From: Spirogloea muscicola
Taxonomy: Eukaryota; Streptophyta; Zygnematophyceae; Spirogloeales; Spirogloeaceae
Length of the DNA: 15,380 nucleotides
Assembly: GCA_009602725.1 (NCBI GenBank)
Contig: WELB01000354.1
Span: 55,348-70,727 of the forward strand
Reading direction: 5' to 3'
Shown: positions 11,086 to 15,380 of the stretch, in pieces
Layout of the letters: each line of letters starts with the position of its first letter
Position numbering within the stretch: position 1 is the first letter of the stretch
Notes under the pieces: model-generated
The model's input: only the letters and a program-made list of their open reading frames with translations
What the model was told of the DNA's origin: nothing
Database searches by the model: none
Program-made: the position numbers and the translations under genes

Positions 11086-11299
11086 TGCAATTTAATTGAT
11101 TCTTACGCCGCAACTTTCTTGATTTTGAGCGTCGAGGGTCAAAATTGCTAAGTCACATCGCTGTTGCCTCAACTTGCAAGCGATTTTGAAGGTGGGTTTG
11201 CAATTTGATATAAGAATGTCATTGGGTATTGTCATGGATTGTCCCTCGGGCTCCTGAACGGTATCTGGCAATGCACAGCTCCAAGCAAGTTGCACGTGG
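11086..11299. other. Convergent 3' intergenic region
   Basis: Only 214 bases separate the stop codons of the polymerase (+) and lipase (-) genes, so their 3' UTRs must share this stretch or overlap into the other gene. No gene or clear TGTAA signal was found on either strand. Confidence 0.5.
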
Positions 11300-14052
11300 C
11301 TATGCCCTGGGTATTGCTGTATCTGCAGTGGAGGACAAGATTTCAGAGCTTGTGCTGCCGGTGCTCACATGGTCGCTCCAGACACGAAATGCATCACTTG
11401 TGCCCATTGAATAGCCGTCCACAGCTTCCAGGTCCACTGCAGTTATCGCACAGAGAGCCTTATCAAGAGCCTTCTGGTAGCTACGGATGTGGTGGTCGGA
11501 GAAGGTGCGTTGGCTGAGCACGATCTTCTCAAAGCGTGCACCGTCGGGGTTGGCTTTCAGGACGCTGCCCCAAGCCTCGCAACATCAGACCAACAGTGAT
11601 CATCAGCAACACAGAGGTACTCAGTTGACTCTGGATGTCAGCCTTTCATTCTCACAGAACAAAGTGTTGCTGCAGCAAGCAGGCACTGTGCATCACCAAA
11701 GCCGGCCTGAATTGCTTACCGGTACGTGTGGTTGCTGCAGCTGCGTAGCCTTCTGCAGACGACATGGTATAAAGTACCTGGCAAGCACAGGTACAAGGCT
11801 GTGGTCACAGTCAGGCAGTCTGACTTTCATGTGGGTGACAGCTGGTCGAGCTGCGTTGCTGCAATTGTAAATCTGGTATCTCATGTGGGTGATAGCTGGT
11901 CGAGCTGCGTTGCTGCAAGATGTAACTCTGGTGTAGAAACTCAAGCAGTACGAAAATAAGCGCTTTCCTGAGATGGGCCCCCTCCAACACTCTGCATGAG
12001 CAGCCTGCAGCGCATGTTCCTCTGGAGCGCAATTGAGATTTGTGGTTGGCTTTGCCTGGGGGGTACAGTCGCTTGCGGTCAGCCAAGCGGCGCCTGTGGG
12101 TGACTAGCATGTCCTTGAGTATCTGGAGGCAGAGGACGAATTGGACTCTGGGCGACAGCCGTGTTGATCCAGTAGAGGGAGGAGCCAGTAAAAGGATAGC
12201 ACAAAAGGGCAATCCCATCTCAGTCACATTCCATGGCGTCAATCTTTCTCGAAGAGACTTCACTAGATGCAGTTTAGGAAAGGTTCGTTGTGAGAAGGGC
12301 GCTTTCAAAGAAAAAATGTCATTTGTGGACATACCCGCATAGCACACTGATGAAGCACTTGGCAATCACGGACGTGGATGCGCGTGGCCAGAAGTCATCC
12401 TGGACAATGGTTGCGCGGGCATCAGAGCCGAGCATTGTCATTGATCGATCTACTCCAAGGAGACGGCCGATCAAGTAATTAAGTGACTAGCATGATGTTA
12501 CTGTTCTTTTCAATCATACCTGCAAGACGATGCCTCGGACGATGTCCGAATATGCCATGGCAAGGTCCAGGGAGACGACGCGGGGTGGCGCAAAGGCATA
12601 GCAGTGCAGCGCAGCTCGGTCAACCCCCAAAAGCTCGCGTGCGTGGTCGGCCAGGATCATGGCCAGCACGGCTGCAATCCCAGCTCCCAGGCTGTGGCCG
12701 ACGATGACCAACCTGGCGCTGCCGCAACCGTATCCGGCGACCCTCACGAGTTGCTGGCGCAGGCAGTCTGCTGTGCGGTCACAGAGCCAGCGTGCTGCGC
12801 CGTAGACGCCCTTGTGGACGTAACCCCCTGCGTACGTCTGCTCGCCCCGTCGGTTGGACAGCAGCGTCCTGTAATCTGTAAGCGCTCGTAGCTCGTACGC
12901 TGCTTACTGAGTTGGATGAGTTGCAATGCAACTCCTGCAGCAGGTTCTGTCGCTGGATGCTGTCTTGATGGGCACTCTTGCAAATAGTTGCAGGGACCCT
13001 CTCCAAGCCTTATGCGGCAAGAGGAAGCAGATGCGACCACGCATGCAGGCGGATTGCTGCTGCTGCAAGCTGATAGCTTCAATCAAGCTGACAACAGATG
13101 GCTTTTTGTCCTCTGCTCATGAGAGTGCGGCGAGCACATTGCACTGGCGGTCTGCTCACCTGTGGGACAGCTCATGCGCATACCGCGGATAGCGAGCACG
13201 ACCTCAGCGCTGGCGGCATCGGTGTAGACGAAGTGCGGCGGGCACATGGCGTCCTCCACCGGGCCATTGGGCCAACCCACAAAGCGCACGACGTCGTTGG
13301 ACTGGACGAACGGTGCTCGCGCAGGGATGTCACCCGGCTCTCGCGCATAGGCGCCCTACATGCGCCGCCATTGATCGACATCCTGCTAGTGCTGAGCCAG
13401 GTAAGCTCTGCAAGCCTGCACGTCCTTGGCTTTAGCCAGCTATATGTCAAATGAGCAGAGTGCACATGCATATATGCATATATGTATGTATATGCATTTG
13501 TATAGCTTATATAGGTACTTCTGGGCTCTGCTCATATGTCAACATGCATTTGTATATCTATGTATAGGTATATCTGGGCTCTGCTCATATGTGGTTCACA
13601 TGTAATTAACGAGGTCGGCTTTCTGACTGGCACTTACGAGCTGGTCGAGGCCCCGGACCGTGGGGCCTCGTTTCGGCAGGCCAAGCAAGCGACTGCAGGC
13701 GGCGGCCCACCTGGACGAGCTGGCAGTAGTGCACGATGGCCTGGACGTCCTCCAAGGGAGCGGCGGGCCAGTCTTGGCTGCAGGGAGGCAAGGACATGCT
13801 GGCGCCATCAGTGCCACGCCACTCCTGCCAATATTAATGCCGTCGCCAGCCTCTGTCCAACGTACGCATGCCCACGCTTAGCGGCAGCCATCGCTTGTTT
13901 GTGTCGGACGTGCGTTATTGGCGGCACAGCTACGTGGGTCCTCCAGACCTGTCCTGCGCTCCGGAGCGCAGCCAGCGCTTGACGTTCCAGGCGAGGAAGA
14001 TGGCGCCCGACGCGCCATAGACGGCGGGCGACAGGACGGGGTCGAAGCACAT
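11300..14052 (-). CDS. Class 3 / diacylglycerol-lipase-like serine lipase (complete, 8 exons)
   Basis: Predicted hydrolysis of acylglycerol esters at a membrane. Exons on the - strand: 14052-13949, 13777-13711, 13355-13184, 12899-12520, 12399-12335, 12147-12056, 11777-11720, 11564-11300. Phases agree and give 400 residues. The catalytic triad is visible: Ser184 in VIVGHSLGAG, Asp243 in VLQDDFWPR, and His337 in IVLSQRTFSDHH. VVLAIR, DYRTLLSNRRGE, GGYVHKGV, the APPR block and RLYPPG-TLYHVV match the plant 'mono-/diacylglycerol lipase, N-terminal plus lipase class 3' family. The N-terminus has a short hydrophobic stretch (VLSPAVYGASGAIFLAWNV), perhaps a membrane anchor. From memory, land-plant relatives are over 600 residues, so this copy lacks their C-terminal extension. 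The intron at 12055-11778 is GC-AG. The start ATG at 14052 is the least certain point; a uORF precedes it. It converges on the polymerase gene. Confidence 0.9.
11778..12055 (-). other. GC-AG intron in the lipase gene, containing a tandem repeat
   Basis: The exon ends TAC CCC CCA G and is followed by GCAAAG. The next exon starts after TTGCCAG with GTACTTTATACC. The join gives RLYPPG-TLYHVV, matching the family's RLYAPGR.YHIV. No GT donor preserves this. CAG|GCAAAG fits the GC-AG consensus. Confidence 0.8.
11827..11933 (-). repeat. Tandem duplication, period 54 bases, inside the lipase GC-AG intron
   Basis: The + strand segments 11827-11864 and 11881-11918 are 38 bases long with one mismatch. 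Similarity then continues through TGTAAATCTGGTA against TGTAACTCTGGTG, so about 52 bases are duplicated. The unit contains a small inverted repeat, CAGCTGGTCGAGCTG-like. The repeat is within the intron and near its 3' splice site. Confidence 0.85.
13450..13600. repeat. AT-rich tandem and inverted repeats in lipase intron 2
   Basis: Two copies of a unit of about 53 bases share ATGCATTTGTATA (from 13492 and 13544) and CTGGGCTCTGCTCATATGT (13521-13539 and 13574-13592). ATGAGCAGAG near 13451-13460 is the exact reverse complement of CTCTGCTCAT in both copies, so a hairpin could form. The flanking DNA is GC-rich. No transposase or clear target-site duplication was seen. Confidence 0.8.
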
Positions 14053-14072
14053 GGCGCCGCCGCCGCCGCCGC

Positions 14073-14180
14073 TCACCAGCGACGGCCTGCGGCGCAGAGA
14101 TCGATCAGTGCGAAAGCCGCCGGCTGAGTCGCCGGCAAGCCGTCGGACGTCGCCGCCGCCGCCGCCGCCGCCGCCGCCAT
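14073..14180 (-). other. Upstream ORF before the lipase start codon
   Basis: ATG at 14180-14178 opens a 35-codon frame starting with nine alanines and ending in TGA at 14075-14073, 20 bases before the lipase ATG at 14052. If the 5' UTR includes it, it could reduce translation of the lipase. Alternatively CGCTG|GTGAGC at its end could be a donor of an upstream exon. Confidence 0.4.
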
Positions 14181-14246
14181 TGCTGGTCTGTGAAGTGCCT
14201 TAGCTGGGCCTCCGCGGCATCGAGGTGGGTTTGCCAGGGCTTTGCA

Positions 14247-14294
14247 GGAGAGGAGGGAGAGAGGAGGGGGGTAGCGGGGCGGGAGGAGGGGGGG
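14247..14294 (+). other. G-rich tract with quadruplex potential
   Basis: A purine-rich run on the + strand has at least five runs of three to seven G with short loops. It sits upstream of the lipase start, on the strand opposite its mRNA, so the transcript would be C-rich. A quadruplex or i-motif is inferred only from the pattern. Confidence 0.5.
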
Positions 14295-14840
14295 CAGAGC
14301 GGGCTTGCTGCATGCAGGATCGGCCTGCAGCTCCAAGTAGTCCTTCTCGAGAATAACCATCACTAGTTTCTCCTCGCCGCCGCCATGGCCGCCAATGTGG
14401 CCGATTCTCAAGGTGGCCTCTGACGTGCTGGAGCAACCTCTAGCCCCTTGCAATGGCACTGGTGACAACGGGGACGGCAGCGACTGCGCATGGTAGCAAT
14501 GACTCCTGAGCATGCTCTGTGTGACGCTGGAGCTTGAGACAGCGGCGCAGCTGGGCGAGCCCGGGCGATGTCGCTGTGGGGGCCGTGCATGCGAGTGACC
14601 GCCGGCTGAGCCAGCATCGACAGCCCGAGCAGCAGCGGCTGGTTGTATTACTGGATCACACTAAGTACAACAGGCCCGGCTAATGTATCAACTCGCGCAT
14701 GGTGGCCACGTTACGGCCGTCCCATGCAAGGCGTGTGGCACTAGATCTCTGGGCGCACCGACACGCTCTTGAATATCATGGTCTTAATCTAAAACAGGAA
14801 ACCTGCAAGATCTGGACGACAAAAATCCTGAGCCGTGGTG

Positions 14841-15380
14841 TCATCTGGCGCGCACGCTTGGAGGACTTTCGCGCTTCCTCGTGGCCTGGCCGCTCTTGGC
14901 GCTTGCCGCCGGCGCGCAGTCTGCGCCCGTCCGCTTGGCAAAGGCCTCCAGGAACTTGCCGCCGAGGGAGCGCGGTGCAGGGCTGGCTGGTGCAGCGGCG
15001 GCAGCGACGCACGCGTGGTCACTCCCGAACCGGTGCCGCAGGCAGACCTCCTTGTGGCAGTCCCTGCAGCGTCGCACAGGCAAAGGTAAGCATTAATCAC
15101 CAGCCTTTGCGGGCAAGAACGACAGCGTGAGCAGAAGTCGAGTGAGAACGAGAGGACATTGGGAGAAGAGAGCGAGAGACGGAGGGAGAGAAAGAAGGGG
15201 AAAGCAAGGGGGAAACTAGGAAGCGCCTTGCAGATGCAGCAAGTGGGGGGAGGACGCAGATGGCAGCCAAGCGGCAATCAATTACCGGCAGCGGACGCGG
15301 TTGGAGAAGGTGAGCGCCTGCGAGCAGCCGCGCACGGGGCACCGCGGCGGCCGGCGGGCAGCGGCGCCGCAGCCGCCGCC
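14841..15380 (-). CDS. AN1-type zinc-finger protein, 3' part (5'-partial, last 2 exons)
   Basis: Related to plant stress-associated proteins SAP11/SAP13 and animal ZFAND2, linked to stress responses and the ubiquitin-proteasome system. Exons on the - strand: 15380-15286 (5' end cut by the window) and 15063-14841. The junction is phase 2 and gives 105 visible residues. A complete AN1 finger is seen: RCPVRGCSQALTFSNRVRC then RDCHKEVCLRHRFGSDHAC. Its eight zinc ligands are C14, C19, C31, C34, C39, H42, H48 and C50. This closely follows the second AN1 finger of SAP11/13. The tail has LGGKFLEAFAKRTG and a basic, Ser-rich end. SAP11/13 carry further C2H2 fingers after this point, but here the protein ends, so it is nearer the short ZFAND2-like layout. 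A first AN1 finger would lie outside the window. Confidence 0.88.
15064..15285 (-). other. Pyrimidine-rich intron of the AN1 gene
   Basis: A GT-AG intron (CG|GTAATT to CTGCAG|GG). Its middle, 15125-15215, is almost all purine on the + strand, so pyrimidine on the sense strand. This may act as an extended polypyrimidine tract or may be simple low-complexity sequence. Confidence 0.7.

Larger units (their letters stand above)
14053..14840. other. Intergenic region upstream of the lipase, downstream of the AN1 gene
   Basis: These 788 bases hold the AN1 3' UTR and the lipase promoter and 5' UTR, both on the - strand. Contents: a GCC/GGC triplet run (about 14150-14178), a G-rich tract (14247-14294) and an upstream ORF. 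On the + strand a start in good context, CCGCCGCCATGG at 14382, opens a frame that stops after 12 codons; I do not call it a gene. Confidence 0.5.

Noticed and set aside
13606-13720. Longer lipase exon 2 ending at the strong donor GTAAGT near 13629
   Set aside because: Ending at CAG|GTGGGC (13711) restores IVHYCQLVQ-GAYARE in phase 0, matching the family. The longer version inserts unrelated residues in the wrong phase.
14073-14513. 146-codon - strand frame upstream of the lipase as an N-terminal exon
   Set aside because: It is low-complexity and Pro/Ala-rich and matches nothing in the family. The lipase N-terminus aligns with the family start at the 14052 ATG.
1-15380. Mobile element, CRISPR array or defence-type gene cluster
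   Set aside because: No transposase, integrase, reverse transcriptase, spaced direct-repeat array or defence-family motif was seen. The genes are intron-rich eukaryotic housekeeping genes.

Overview
The window looks like nuclear DNA from a green alga or other member of the green plant lineage, probably a chlorophyte. The genes are split into many short exons by small introns. All five proteins are closest to plant-type members of their families, as recalled from memory with no database search. The first exons are very GC-rich and encode Ala/Arg/Pro-rich leaders, while introns and 3' regions are much more AT-rich. No bacterial operons, CRISPR arrays, rRNA, tRNA or recognisable transposon genes were seen.

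Layout: (1) 1-3873, + strand: D-2-hydroxyglutarate dehydrogenase, 14 exons seen, 5' end off the window. (2) 4787-6275, - strand: a complete six-exon ubiquitin-conjugating E2 of the UBE2H / yeast Ubc8 / Arabidopsis UBC4-5-6 type. (3) 6789-11085, + strand: a complete 12-exon bacterial-type poly(A) polymerase / tRNA nucleotidyltransferase-like protein with an organelle-targeting-like leader. (4) 11300-14052, - strand: a complete eight-exon class 3 (DAG-lipase-like) serine lipase. (5) 14841-15380, - strand: the last two exons of an AN1 zinc-finger protein, cut by the window end.

Genes 1 and 2 converge, genes 2 and 3 diverge from a 513-bp GC-rich shared promoter region, genes 3 and 4 converge with 214 bp between stops, and genes 4 and 5 lie in tandem. 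Exon junctions were set by hand: each keeps the reading frame across the splice and restores a conserved family block. They imply 37 introns, two of which need a GC-AG rather than GT-AG pair.

The genes are ordinary housekeeping genes with no evident shared pathway: organellar 2-hydroxyacid oxidation, ubiquitin transfer, RNA 3'-end addition, lipid hydrolysis and stress or ubiquitin-related zinc-finger function. I found no convincing new multi-gene system. The most interesting signals are the two GC-AG introns (one carrying a tandem duplication), an AT-rich repeat and inverted-repeat block in a lipase intron, the shared promoter with its palindromes, an optional in-frame intron in the polymerase leader, and a uORF before the lipase.
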